Origin: Butyrivibrio sp.
GTDB taxonomy: Bacteria > Bacillota > Clostridia > Lachnospirales > Lachnospiraceae
Direction of reading: 5' to 3'
Length of the DNA stretch: 64,000 nucleotides
Assembly: GCA_015056495.1 (NCBI GenBank)
Contig: SVGC01000012.1
Location: 46,519-110,518 of the forward strand
A program made the translations under genes and the position numbers. The notes beneath the pieces were generated by a model. It worked only from the letters and a program-made list of their open reading frames with translations. It did not search any database and was not told the DNA's origin. Shown here one piece after another: positions 42,512 to 51,916 of this stretch (its first letter is position 1; each line of letters opens with the position of its first letter).

Positions 42512-43834
42512 ATGCAGATTGATAATTCATGGTCTTTAGAACAAAATCTAAAGGATTATTATACATATTGCGAAAATGTTTTACCTGACATACTAAAAGC
42601 ATTACCTTTAGGCAATCACATTAACGTAGGTATTTATGGCAGAGGTCGGCATACTAAGCTGATGATTACTGCTTATAAGACCTTGGTCGGTAAGATTGAT
42701 GCAAATATTACATTCATTGATGTGCCTTTTGATCCGTGTGCAGAGATTTATGTGGGTGAAAACGCTATTTCTGTCAAAGATATTAATAGAGAGAACTTTG
42801 ATGCAATTATACTTTCAAGTTCTGATTATGAAGACAGGTTATTTAAATCCCTTGTTGATGAAGTTGATCATGATGTATTAAAGAATATTCCAATATATCG
42901 ATTTTACGATAAGTATAAGTCTGATATATTTTGGCAGCAGTGGCAGATGGTTCGTTTTCCTGATAAGCCTTTTTCTGAATTACCTGTATTAAAGTTTAAG
43001 GTAGCCGATGCCTTTAAAGGAAGCTATGACAATCCATTATCCTGCGTGATGGATAAATATCGACTTGTAGTGAGCGATGAACCCGATATATACATATATA
43101 TGTGTTATGGAAATGATCATTTGGGTTTTACTTATCCATGTATAAGAGTTGCTTTTTGGGGAGGCGAGTCGCATCTTCCAGATTGGAATGATTGTGATTA
43201 CGCAATTACAACCCGTGAGATACCAGATGAGCCAAGGCACTATAGATATAATGCAATGGAACCATACAATACAATGATTCAGAACAGAAGCCAATTTATG
43301 AAAAAAGATATGGCTTATAGGAAGTTCTGTAATTTCGTATATTCGAATGGAAGCTATGGAGAGGGAGCTCTGCTGAGACAGGATTTTTGTAAACGACTTA
43401 TGAATTATAAGTATGTAGATTGTCCTGGTAAAGTATTAAATAATATGAAAGATGCTATAACTCCAAGAGAAGGAGATTGGTCCAGAGGAAAAGTTGAATT
43501 TATAAGGAACTATAAATTTACGATAGCTTTTGAAAACGAGAGAATTGACGGATATACTACAGAGAAACTATATCATCCATTAAGAGCGGGTTCTATTCCA
43601 ATTTATTGGGGCAATCCACTTATCGGCGAAACTGTTGATAACAGATGTTTTATCAATTGTAATGAATATGATAATGATTTTGATGCTGTAATAGAACGTG
43701 TTAAAGAAATAGATAATGATCCGGAATTGTATTTATATATGCTAGGTATTTCGCCTATGAAAAAAGGCTATCGATTTGATCATTATGATGGTTTGGAAGC
43801 CTTTTGGATGAAGATAATCGAAGAAAAACTATAG
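42512..43834 (+). CDS. GT10 family (fucosyltransferase-like) transferase with N-terminal Rossmann-like module
   Basis: 440 residues. The N-terminal module is about 25-130 (INVGIYGRGRHTKLMI). The GT10 part has IRVAFWGGESHLPDWNDCD near 210 and the donor motif FTIAFENERIDGYTTEKLY near 333, followed by GSIPIYWGNP. This motif marks alpha-1,3/1,4-fucosyltransferases that use GDP-fucose. No GDP-fucose genes are in the window, so another 6-deoxy or heptose donor is possible. The ribosome site is weak (GGTGAGAAATC). Confidence 0.85.
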   Translation: MQIDNSWSLEQNLKDYYTYCENVLPDILKALPLGNHINVGIYGRGRHTKLMITAYKTLVGKIDANITFIDVPFDPCAEIYVGENAISVKDINRENFDAIILSSSDYEDRLFKSLVDEVDHDVLKNIPIYRFYDKYKSDIFWQQWQMVRFPDKPFSELPVLKFKVADAFKGSYDNPLSCVMDKYRLVVSDEPDIYIYMCYGNDHLGFTYPCIRVAFWGGESHLPDWNDCDYAITTREIPDEPRHYRYNAMEPYNTMIQNRSQFMKKDMAYRKFCNFVYSNGSYGEGALLRQDFCKRLMNYKYVDCPGKVLNNMKDAITPREGDWSRGKVEFIRNYKFTIAFENERIDGYTTEKLYHPLRAGSIPIYWGNPLIGETVDNRCFINCNEYDNDFDAVIERVKEIDNDPELYLYMLGISPMKKGYRFDHYDGLEAFWMKIIEEKL

Positions 43835-43875
43835 ATTAATAATACATACTTTTTTATCTCATAGATAGGAGCCTT

Positions 43876-45159
43876 ATGCCAAAGATCTCAATCATAGTTC
43901 CAATTTACAACGTAAGTAAATATTTAAGGAGGTGCCTGGACAGCATTCTTGCGCAGACATACAGAGACCTTGAGATCATCTGTGTTGATGATGGCAGTAC
44001 TGATGATAGCCCGGGCATAATTGATGAGTATGCCGCTCGTGATGCCAGAATAATATCTGTGCACAAGGCTAATGCTGGTTATGGCGCGGCTATGAATACT
44101 GGACTTGATATGGCCAGTGGCGAGTACATAGGCATAGTTGAAAGCGATGACTGTATTTTGCCAGACATGTACGAGGCGCTGGTCAAGGCAGCAGATGGTG
44201 AGAAGCTTGATTTTGTTAAGTCAGATGCATATTACTGGTATGAAACACTGGATTATAAGAGAAATATTCATCTTTCATACATGGAGCAGTATTATAACAA
44301 GGTGCTTGATGACACTTATCGCAATATATTCTTTGATTTCTACATGAATATCTGGACTGGTATTTATAGAAAAGATTTTTTGCAGGCCCATGATATAAGA
44401 TTCAATGAGAGCCCTGGTGCATCATATCAGGACAATGGCTTTTGGATGCAGACACTTATGTATGCAGAGCGCACCATGTGGCTTGGAGAAGCCTTCTATC
44501 TTTATCGGCAGGATAATCCGGAAGCTTCTGTAAAAAGTCCAGGCAAAGTATATGCTATGGAAAATGAGTACACATGGCTGGAAGAGCAACTCAAGAAGAG
44601 AGGCCACCATGATCTTTTGCCATATTGCTGCTATTATAGACTTTTCAGAGACAGGGGCAACTTCTATAGGATTGCTGATGAGCTTAAGCCTGAATACAGG
44701 GAGCATCTTAGGCAAGAGTATTCCAGGTACAAAGCATACATTAAAGCTAACAGTTTCTTGGATACCTGGATGAGGCGGATAATACAAGATGAGTCATTTT
44801 GTGAGGAAATCATTTCTCAAAAGGCTCTGGTAAAAGAAAAAATAGATGCCGCTTCATCAATAATAATATATGGAGCGGGATATCGTGGATCTATTGCTCT
44901 TCGCAACCTTCATAATCTTGGAGTTACGGATAAGATTAGCTGTTTTGCTGTTACTTCTGAAGTAACAGAAAAGGTCATTGCGAGCAAAAAAGTCCTTATA
45001 ATTGATGATGCAGTAGAAAAATTTAAAGATAGCCTTGTTATCATAGCTACAGTTCGAGGCAGTGGTGCATATAAGGCTATGTCCGATAAATTAAATATGC
45101 TTGGAGTTAGCAATACAATAGATGTAACAACATTTGAAGAAAAATTCTATTTGGTATAA
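43876..45159 (+). CDS. GT2 glycosyltransferase with C-terminal Rossmann-like module
   Basis: 427 residues; TAGGAG before ATG. PKISIIVPIYNVSKYLRRCL opens a standard GT2 domain, with VDDGSTDDSPGIIDEYA and GIVESDDCILPDMY near 90. The C-terminal module (about 330-425) begins SSIIIYGAGYRGSIALRNL. It is the third copy of this architecture (others at 6734 and 35835). Its first domain is closer to ordinary GT2 enzymes such as EpsJ. Donor and acceptor are unknown. Confidence 0.87.
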   Translation: MPKISIIVPIYNVSKYLRRCLDSILAQTYRDLEIICVDDGSTDDSPGIIDEYAARDARIISVHKANAGYGAAMNTGLDMASGEYIGIVESDDCILPDMYEALVKAADGEKLDFVKSDAYYWYETLDYKRNIHLSYMEQYYNKVLDDTYRNIFFDFYMNIWTGIYRKDFLQAHDIRFNESPGASYQDNGFWMQTLMYAERTMWLGEAFYLYRQDNPEASVKSPGKVYAMENEYTWLEEQLKKRGHHDLLPYCCYYRLFRDRGNFYRIADELKPEYREHLRQEYSRYKAYIKANSFLDTWMRRIIQDESFCEEIISQKALVKEKIDAASSIIIYGAGYRGSIALRNLHNLGVTDKISCFAVTSEVTEKVIASKKVLIIDDAVEKFKDSLVIIATVRGSGAYKAMSDKLNMLGVSNTIDVTTFEEKFYLV

Positions 45160-45307
45160 CGCACATTTGTTGATAAAATAATATATATGACTATGAAATA
45201 AAAAGTCATAACAGAGTACAAATAAACAAACTTAAGTAATCGTATTCTAAGGCCGATATATTATAAGAGGTGTTTTAGCAGACATTTAAAATCTGTTTTT
45301 TATCAAA

Positions 45308-47713
45308 ATGGGGCGTAAGATGAGAGACGAGGCACAGGTAGTACAGGATTTACCAAAGGCTTTGATCAGTTGGTATAAATTTGAAAAAGATAAGAAAGCA
45401 CTTTTTATTACAGGCACTTTGCCTGAATTTGAAGTGCTTTTTTCTGTGCTTGAGGATAAAGGACTTGAAGTTACTAAACTTCATAAATATCAGTTAACCG
45501 ATTTTGAGATGGAATATGTATCGCATGATATTCCAGAAGAATACCAAAATATAGATTTATCAATATATGAACATTACTTTGACTATATTATTCTGACTGG
45601 AATATTGGAGCAGGTTGTTGACGCTGCCACGTTGATTGATAGGATGCCCTTTTTCCTTGCACCTAATGGAAAAATTCTTATCGGTGTGAATAACAGATAT
45701 GCACTTAGAGGATTTTGTGGAGATAAAGACGTTACCACAGGGCATGTGCTTGACGGGATAGATAACTATATTAATGTAAGCGTCAAACGAATGGAGACTA
45801 TTGGCGGACACGCATATTCCAAGTCGGAACTGGAAAAGATGCTGACTAAAGCGGGACTGCAGAGTTCATTTTATTCTGTTTTCCCATGCATAGAGAGACC
45901 TCAGATTTTTCTAAAATATGGCTATAAACCTAATGAGAGACTGGATGTAAGGATTTTTTCAGAATATATAAATCCTGAAACTGTATATCTTTATGAAGAG
46001 AAGTTATATGATGACCTGCTGGCCAATGACATGCTTCATCAGATGGCCAACGGTTATTTTGTAGAGGCTACAGCTGATGGAAGACTGTCTGATGCTGATC
46101 AGATTACTGTTCAAAATGACAGAGATCCAGAGACCTGTGTGGCGACTTATGTTTATCTGGACAGGGTAGAGAAAGTACCTATGTACAAGGCTGGAATAGA
46201 TAAGGTCTCGCAGCTAAAGGACAATACAGAATATCTGATAGAGCATAACGTCCCTATGGCAGAGGCAGCAGTAGATTCAGATCAAGAGTCTTTTGTTACT
46301 AAATATATTCAGGGTGTAATCTATACAGATTATCTGCGTACATGCCTTAGGGAAGATAAAGGCAAATTTCTTAGTGAGCTTACACGCTTTAAAAATATAA
46401 TTGATAATTCTTCGGATGCAGTTCCATATGATGAATATGATTGGCTTAAATTTGATCCATATTGGGAGAAAAGAAGAGAAGATGACCCTACAAAATATAA
46501 ATGGAGAGATTTAGCTTTCGGCAGCAGGAGGGAGCAGGAATCAATCGGAGTTATATTAAAGCGTGGTTACATTGACCTTGTATCACTCAATTGCTTTGAG
46601 ACGAGCGAGGGACCTGTTTTTTTTGACCAGGAATTTTATATAGATAATTTCCCTGCGAATGCAATATTTATACGTACTATAGATTTTATATATAGAGACT
46701 GTTATGAGATGGAAAGACTGTTTCCAAAGGATGAACTTCTTGATCATTTTCATCTTAAAGACAATCAGGAGATATTTAGAAAGCAGCAATTTAAATATCT
46801 GTCGGAACTAAGAAACGAAATAGCGCTATCAAACTACAATCTACGAAAACGAAAAGAATATTCTGTCATGATGAAAAATCGTTTTCGCATGGATTTTCCG
46901 CAGGAAGAATATAATAGGCTTTTTGATGACATTTTTAAAGATGTAGATAATAAGCAGATATATCTATTTGGTTCTGGAGATTTTGCTAAGAAATTCATAG
47001 ATCAATTTGGCCAATACTATGAAATAAAGGCGATTTTAGATAACAATAGTGAAAAATGGGGGACAGACCTATATGGTATTCCTATTTGTTCACCAGCTGT
47101 TGTAAAAGATGAAAAGCTGCCCTACAGAGTGTTTATTTGCATTAAGTACTATGAAGACGTGCTATTACAGCTAAAAAAAATGAACATTAGGGAGATTTCA
47201 ATATATGATCCTCGAATTGAGTATCCACGGCCAATTAAATTCAAGGCTCAAGGCGATAACGGTCCAAAGCCATACCATATAGGATATGTTTCGGGCGTGT
47301 TTGATATGTTTCACATTGGTCATCTGAATCTTTTGAGGAGATCTAAGGAGTTGTGCGACTATCTGATAGTTGGAGTGGTTACTGATGAGCAGGTCATGAA
47401 TGGCAAGCGTACCAGACCGGTGATACCTTTTGACCAAAGATTGGCTATCATAGAAGGCTGCAAGTATGTTGATGAAGCAGTGGAGATTCCGGTAGATAAG
47501 CCTAGCAGTATAGATGCTTTCCACATGTATCATTTTGATGTTCAGTTTTCTGGAAGCGATTATGAACATGATAAAGGATGGCTGGCTCAAAGAGAGTACC
47601 TCAGAAAACATGGGAGTGATATCTATTTCTTCCCTTATACCGAAGGAATCAGTTCTAGCGGACTTAAGCGGGAATTGAAGGGAAAAGGTGATACTGAAGC
47701 AAGTAAACAGTAA
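45308..47713 (+). CDS. Multi-domain protein ending in a TagD-type glycerol-3-phosphate cytidylyltransferase
   Basis: 801 residues from ATG 45308; ATG 45320 is an alternative start. Part 1 (about 1-215) looks like a methyltransferase fold, with HYFDYIILTGILEQV and a PNGKILIGVNNRYALRG segment. Part 2 (about 230-530) is unassigned, with VFFDQEFYIDNFP near 437 that recalls the D-Q-E of kinase-like folds. Part 3 (about 546-640) is the recurrent module (KQIYLFGSGDFAKKFI). Part 4 (about 657-795) is a cytidylyltransferase with GVFDMFHIGHLNLL (HxGH), the R-T-R-P-V-I-P-F-D-Q-R substrate loop and a late TEGISSSGLKREL. That part should make CDP-glycerol. Ordinary TagD has only about 130 residues. Confidence 0.83.
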   Translation: MGRKMRDEAQVVQDLPKALISWYKFEKDKKALFITGTLPEFEVLFSVLEDKGLEVTKLHKYQLTDFEMEYVSHDIPEEYQNIDLSIYEHYFDYIILTGILEQVVDAATLIDRMPFFLAPNGKILIGVNNRYALRGFCGDKDVTTGHVLDGIDNYINVSVKRMETIGGHAYSKSELEKMLTKAGLQSSFYSVFPCIERPQIFLKYGYKPNERLDVRIFSEYINPETVYLYEEKLYDDLLANDMLHQMANGYFVEATADGRLSDADQITVQNDRDPETCVATYVYLDRVEKVPMYKAGIDKVSQLKDNTEYLIEHNVPMAEAAVDSDQESFVTKYIQGVIYTDYLRTCLREDKGKFLSELTRFKNIIDNSSDAVPYDEYDWLKFDPYWEKRREDDPTKYKWRDLAFGSRREQESIGVILKRGYIDLVSLNCFETSEGPVFFDQEFYIDNFPANAIFIRTIDFIYRDCYEMERLFPKDELLDHFHLKDNQEIFRKQQFKYLSELRNEIALSNYNLRKRKEYSVMMKNRFRMDFPQEEYNRLFDDIFKDVDNKQIYLFGSGDFAKKFIDQFGQYYEIKAILDNNSEKWGTDLYGIPICSPAVVKDEKLPYRVFICIKYYEDVLLQLKKMNIREISIYDPRIEYPRPIKFKAQGDNGPKPYHIGYVSGVFDMFHIGHLNLLRRSKELCDYLIVGVVTDEQVMNGKRTRPVIPFDQRLAIIEGCKYVDEAVEIPVDKPSSIDAFHMYHFDVQFSGSDYEHDKGWLAQREYLRKHGSDIYFFPYTEGISSSGLKRELKGKGDTEASKQ

Positions 47714-47734
47714 CAAAAAGTCGGAGAATAGCTG

Positions 47735-50275
47735 ATGAGAAAATATAAGTTCAAGCAGGTTGAAAACTATATACATTTATTCGAAAAACTGAATGAAGCT
47801 ATTTATACTGAATTGAATGAGAAAAGTGAGAGTATAGATAAAGCTTGTGAATATCTTGAGATAGCGCAGAAAAAAGCCATAGAACTGGGAACTTATATTG
47901 AAGAGGAAGAAGGACAGGGACATGCTACTGTCACTGTTCTTGAAAAATTCTGCGAGATTATTTTTGATGTCCATAAGGATATCCTATCTGAGAGAGGCCT
48001 TTCAGCTATGTCAGCTAAAATAAGGCTTGAAAATAGTGTAAAAGAAATCAAAAGAAGTGCTGACAGCGATATTAAGATCACATATCTTGCTGTTTTTCTG
48101 CCTTATAAAGCCAGTATGTGGGATTCACTTGAAACAGTCTGGATGGCAGCAGATGCTGATCCGGACTGTCAGGCTCTTGTTATTCCTATTCCATATCATG
48201 ACAAAAATCCTGATGGTAGTATTAAGGAGACATATTGGGAAGGTGAAGACTTCCCTGATTATGTACCTATTACGAAGTTTGAAGAGTTTGATTTTGGAAA
48301 AGAGCATCCTGACATGATCTTTATCCACAATCCTTATGATGATGCCAATTATGTTACTAGTATCCACCCGTTTTTTTATTCGGATAAGATAAAGCAGTTT
48401 ACAGATTGTCTTGTGTATATACCTTATTTTGCAACATCTGGTTCTATGAGTGAAGGACAGGCGCTGGTTCCGGCTTATGCCAATGTTGATCATATTGTTG
48501 TTCAGTCAGAAAAATTTATAGGTTTCTATGATGAATCTGTGGATAGAGAGAAATTTTTACCTTTTGGCTCGCCCAAGTTTGATAGCGTGATCCAAAAATG
48601 TAAAAAAGGAGTAAAGGCTCCGGCAGAATGGAGAGAAAAGCTGCAAGGCAAAAAAGTCTTTTTCTACAACACCAGTTTAAATGGGATGCTGGCTAATACC
48701 AGAGATTTCATGAAAAAGATGAACTATGTTTTTGATGCTTTTAGAGACAAAAAAGATGTATGCCTTATTTGGAGACCTCATCCCCTTTTTGAGAAGACAC
48801 TTGCTTCTATCAGACCGACCTTTTTGCAGGAATATCTTGATATAAGAGATAGGTATATTGAGGAAGATTGGGGGATTTATGATGTGACGCCATCTATCGA
48901 GGATACGATAGCACTTTGCGATGCATATCTAGGCGATTCGGCGACAAGTGTAACTTCTCTTTTTGGAGTGGTTGGTAAACCTCTATATATTTTAAATAAT
49001 GCCATCAGTTCGCTTCCTGATGAGGAAGATTATGAATTGATGCTGCGAAATACGACGCTGCTCCAGGATCTTGATGGTACGTTGCACAGACAGTTTTTAT
49101 TAAGGGGAAGGCATCTTTTTGGACTAGACGAGGATGGTAAGACATATAAGTATCTGTGTGACTACACTAAATATGATGGATATTACAATATGGCCTATGA
49201 CTATAAAGGAAAGCTTTTTATTTTCCCTAGTAGTGCGCAGGATGTGCTTGTTGTCCAAAATAATGAAATAAAAACTATTAAGATTGATAAAAAGCTGGAG
49301 AGAGCATGTGCGTTCTTTGGTACGAGTATAGTCGGGCAGTATGCATTTATCTGGCCGCAGAGATATCCTGATCTTGTGATCTTTGACATGGAACATAATG
49401 TGCCGATGTATCTGGAAAAAGTAGCCCCTTTTAACGTAGCAGTTATGTCAGACATGGAGAGGGTTCCAGCTGCGAGGTTTTATTACAGAAATTATATGTG
49501 CATGTTAAATGTTTATGGTAGTAAGATGCTCATGATCAATCTGGATACATTCAAAACTACTGTAAAGGATACCGGCCTCAAAGGATTGTATGTCGGAATA
49601 TCAAACAGAAGAATAGACGATGAACAGAAGTGGCTGATTCCATATGAAGGCACTAAAGTGGTCAGATTTAATATGGAGACCTTTGAACATAAAGAGTATG
49701 ACATTGCAGTTGATGGTCTGGAAGGTTTTAATAGAAAGTACAAAGAAAAAACTACCGAGAGGTTATTCTCTTCTGCTATTGTATTAGATGAAAAAGTTAT
49801 ATTTGCACCAAATTGGGGGAATAAGTTTGTTGAACTGTCTCTGAAAACAGAAGAAGTATTGGAGTGGGATAGCCCATTTGATGTAACTTTTGAGGATCAT
49901 GACTGTTATATACCAAACTATGGAATGGGATTTTTTTCAAAAAATCCATCAAAAGACGAGTATAGATACTTTTATGCACCAAAGCGTCAATGGTACAAGA
50001 TAGATATGTATACTAAAGAAATAGAGCCTTTAGATCTTGGGGCTTTTGATAAGGAAGAATTCATAAATGAATTTGATGGATTTGTAACTCCACATGAATG
50101 GTTAAAGTACTGTTGCATGGAAGAAATCAGGTGCAGTATTGAAGACATGATTGCTGGCAACATCCCGGGACATCAGCATAACAAGGATGAGCAGATAAAG
50201 GAGTTTGCTGATATCAATGCAAGTGTTGACGGGGACTGTGGTGAGAAGGTTTACCAATTTGTCAAGAGCAGGTAA
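47735..50275 (+). CDS. CDP-glycerol glycerophosphotransferase-like protein with C-terminal beta-propeller
   Basis: 846 residues; CGGAGAA before ATG. The first 430 residues are the GT-B-like part shared with the 3202 protein: MRKYKFKQ start, FLPYKASMWDSLE near 122, FIHNPYDDANYV near 196 and LIWRPHPLF near 343. After about 440 comes a propeller-like domain with repeats such as GKLFIFPSSAQDVLVV. It ends in a helical tail with EFDGFVTPHEWLKYCC near 775, resembling the protein at 24507. It is cytoplasmic with no signal peptide. It follows the TagD fusion by 21 bases, so it probably uses the CDP-glycerol made there. Confidence 0.8.
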   Translation: MRKYKFKQVENYIHLFEKLNEAIYTELNEKSESIDKACEYLEIAQKKAIELGTYIEEEEGQGHATVTVLEKFCEIIFDVHKDILSERGLSAMSAKIRLENSVKEIKRSADSDIKITYLAVFLPYKASMWDSLETVWMAADADPDCQALVIPIPYHDKNPDGSIKETYWEGEDFPDYVPITKFEEFDFGKEHPDMIFIHNPYDDANYVTSIHPFFYSDKIKQFTDCLVYIPYFATSGSMSEGQALVPAYANVDHIVVQSEKFIGFYDESVDREKFLPFGSPKFDSVIQKCKKGVKAPAEWREKLQGKKVFFYNTSLNGMLANTRDFMKKMNYVFDAFRDKKDVCLIWRPHPLFEKTLASIRPTFLQEYLDIRDRYIEEDWGIYDVTPSIEDTIALCDAYLGDSATSVTSLFGVVGKPLYILNNAISSLPDEEDYELMLRNTTLLQDLDGTLHRQFLLRGRHLFGLDEDGKTYKYLCDYTKYDGYYNMAYDYKGKLFIFPSSAQDVLVVQNNEIKTIKIDKKLERACAFFGTSIVGQYAFIWPQRYPDLVIFDMEHNVPMYLEKVAPFNVAVMSDMERVPAARFYYRNYMCMLNVYGSKMLMINLDTFKTTVKDTGLKGLYVGISNRRIDDEQKWLIPYEGTKVVRFNMETFEHKEYDIAVDGLEGFNRKYKEKTTERLFSSAIVLDEKVIFAPNWGNKFVELSLKTEEVLEWDSPFDVTFEDHDCYIPNYGMGFFSKNPSKDEYRYFYAPKRQWYKIDMYTKEIEPLDLGAFDKEEFINEFDGFVTPHEWLKYCCMEEIRCSIEDMIAGNIPGHQHNKDEQIKEFADINASVDGDCGEKVYQFVKSR

Positions 50276-50354
50276 AACGGGATTTTGATGGATAAATTTC
50301 AAAATCCTTATGAAGTGCAATAATTGGGAGAAAAGGATTTAGGAGGACAAAGCC

Positions 50355-51368
50355 TTGATCAATAATGTTACTAGGTTAAGAGAAATCCAGCTCGAACTGC
50401 TAGATGCATTTGCACGGGTCTGCGCAGAGCATGATCTTAAGTGGTGTATCTGCTTTGGTACACTATTAGGGAAAGTTAGATGCGGTGGATATCTACCTTG
50501 GGATGACGATTTAGATGTGGTCATGCCAGAAGCGGATTTTAGAGAACTGTGTCTTCATAAAGAATGGTTTGCCTTTGATGATAGACTTTTTCTTCAGACC
50601 CCGTTGGATGAAGGACTACCTAATATTGGAAAACTGCGAATGAATGGTACAACAGCATTTAGAGAAAAATTGGAGGATAGCTTGAGGCAAGGAGGTCATC
50701 ATGGCATTCCTATAGATATCATTCCGCTAAATGAAGTTCCTGGAGCAGGCTGTTATAAAACTCCATCATTACGTTCTGTTGAAAAGCTTGATGCAGTTTA
50801 CCTGAAGGACTGGTTTTTTCCTGCTACAGAAGGGACTTTTGAGGGCCATTCAGTCAAAGTTCCGGCTAAGCCAAGAAAGATCCTGACGGAAGTCTACGAT
50901 GAGTGGGCATGGCCCTCTGGAGCTATGGATAGTAAGCCCACATTTTGGTTCTTTGATACTGAAAGAGATTATACATATTATGTAAAAAAATACACTGGAA
51001 TGCTTGAAGGTATTGAAGGAAAGAAAATATATTTATTTGGTGCAGCTGATAGTCTCCGTATTTGGATGGAGAGATTTAATCTTGAAAAACAAGTAATATG
51101 TACATTTGATAATGATCCAAATAAGTGGGGCAAAAAATATTTTGGAGTAGAGGTACGAAATCCCAAAGACCTGCCATCAATTATTGACAAGGATAGCCGT
51201 GTGATTATAGTCAGCCTTTGGCATCAGGAAATAGGCAACCAGCTAGAATCTATGGGAATCAACGATTATTATGTTTATCTTGATTTCTATTACGATGATA
51301 ATGTAGGAAATAAAGTTGTAAGGCGCGAAGATGAAAAGAAAAATGGTATAGAGATGTGGAAAGCTTAA
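50355..51368 (+). CDS. LicD-family phosphotransferase with C-terminal Rossmann-like module
   Basis: 337 residues from TTG 50355, eight bases after AGGAGG. LicD motifs are RLREIQLELLDAF, CFGTLLGKVRCGG near 33-45 and LPWDDDLDVVMPEADF near 47. LicD proteins transfer phosphocholine or other phosphoalkyl groups from CDP donors to glycans such as teichoic acids. The C-terminal module, about 218-310, begins KKIYLFGAADSLRIWMERF. No phosphocholine synthesis genes are present in the window, so the donor may be another CDP-linked compound. Confidence 0.85.
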   Translation: MINNVTRLREIQLELLDAFARVCAEHDLKWCICFGTLLGKVRCGGYLPWDDDLDVVMPEADFRELCLHKEWFAFDDRLFLQTPLDEGLPNIGKLRMNGTTAFREKLEDSLRQGGHHGIPIDIIPLNEVPGAGCYKTPSLRSVEKLDAVYLKDWFFPATEGTFEGHSVKVPAKPRKILTEVYDEWAWPSGAMDSKPTFWFFDTERDYTYYVKKYTGMLEGIEGKKIYLFGAADSLRIWMERFNLEKQVICTFDNDPNKWGKKYFGVEVRNPKDLPSIIDKDSRVIIVSLWHQEIGNQLESMGINDYYVYLDFYYDDNVGNKVVRREDEKKNGIEMWKA

Positions 51369-51440
51369 AATATTTGTGAAGTAATAATGTGAACTCCCAT
51401 AAATTTTACACCTAAATTTAAAAACGAGATAAAAAATAGC

Positions 51441-51524
51441 AGAGCCTCAATGAAATTAAAATTGCAACAATCGCTTCAAAAAATAGCAATTTGGCAGTAA
51501 AAAATATCCAAATTGCTATTTTTT
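51441..51524 (+). repeat. 84-bp dispersed repeat, copy B
   Basis: It is nearly the same as 34538-34621 and ends in a hairpin with AATAGCAATTTGG / CCAAATTGCTATT and a T run. It lies about 390 bases before the second PD-(D/E)XK gene and just after licD, so it may also terminate the licD transcript. The rest of the 51369-51916 gap holds a small decayed ORF at 51630. Confidence 0.9.
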
Positions 51525-51629
51525 ATGCTATAAATTGCAATATTGCAATTATTTTAGAAACGATATTTTAATATAACAGTTTCTTTCCCTTCTAAACTCC
51601 CATTGTAAACATGTGACAATATAGAAGTA

Positions 51630-51798
51630 ATAAGCCCTCAGGAAGAAGAGGAACTTCTTAATATGTACTATATGTATGAATTTTCAGAGCGTTTCATGGT
51701 GCTGGATGGTAACAATCAGTTCGGGAGTGATTTTTAATTACGTAGCGGCTGGTATAATCACATTTGAACAGGCAGTAGGAGCTTTGATTGGTGGTTAG
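51630..51798 (+). pseudogene. Remnant of a small hypothetical protein gene
   Basis: ISPQEEEELLNMYYMYEF then FMVLDGNNQFGSDF end in TAA at 51735. One frame over, NYVAAGIITFEQAVGALIGG continues to TAG at 51796. Joined, they read like one small protein of about 60 residues with a single frameshift. No clear start codon with a ribosome site remains. The function is not recognised. Confidence 0.35.
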
Positions 51799-51916
51799 TG
51801 ATACTTTTTTAAAAGCTCAAAAGCAAACACTTGTTCTTTGCAAACGTATGTGCTATTATATATTTCCACAGCATATTTTCCTAAAATGCTGAATAGTTAG
51901 TTGGAGTATTATACAC

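Noticed and set aside
45160..45307. AT-rich stretch with AATAATATATAT, also near 37270
   Set aside because: It could hold promoters, but no -35/-10 pair with proper spacing was convincing.
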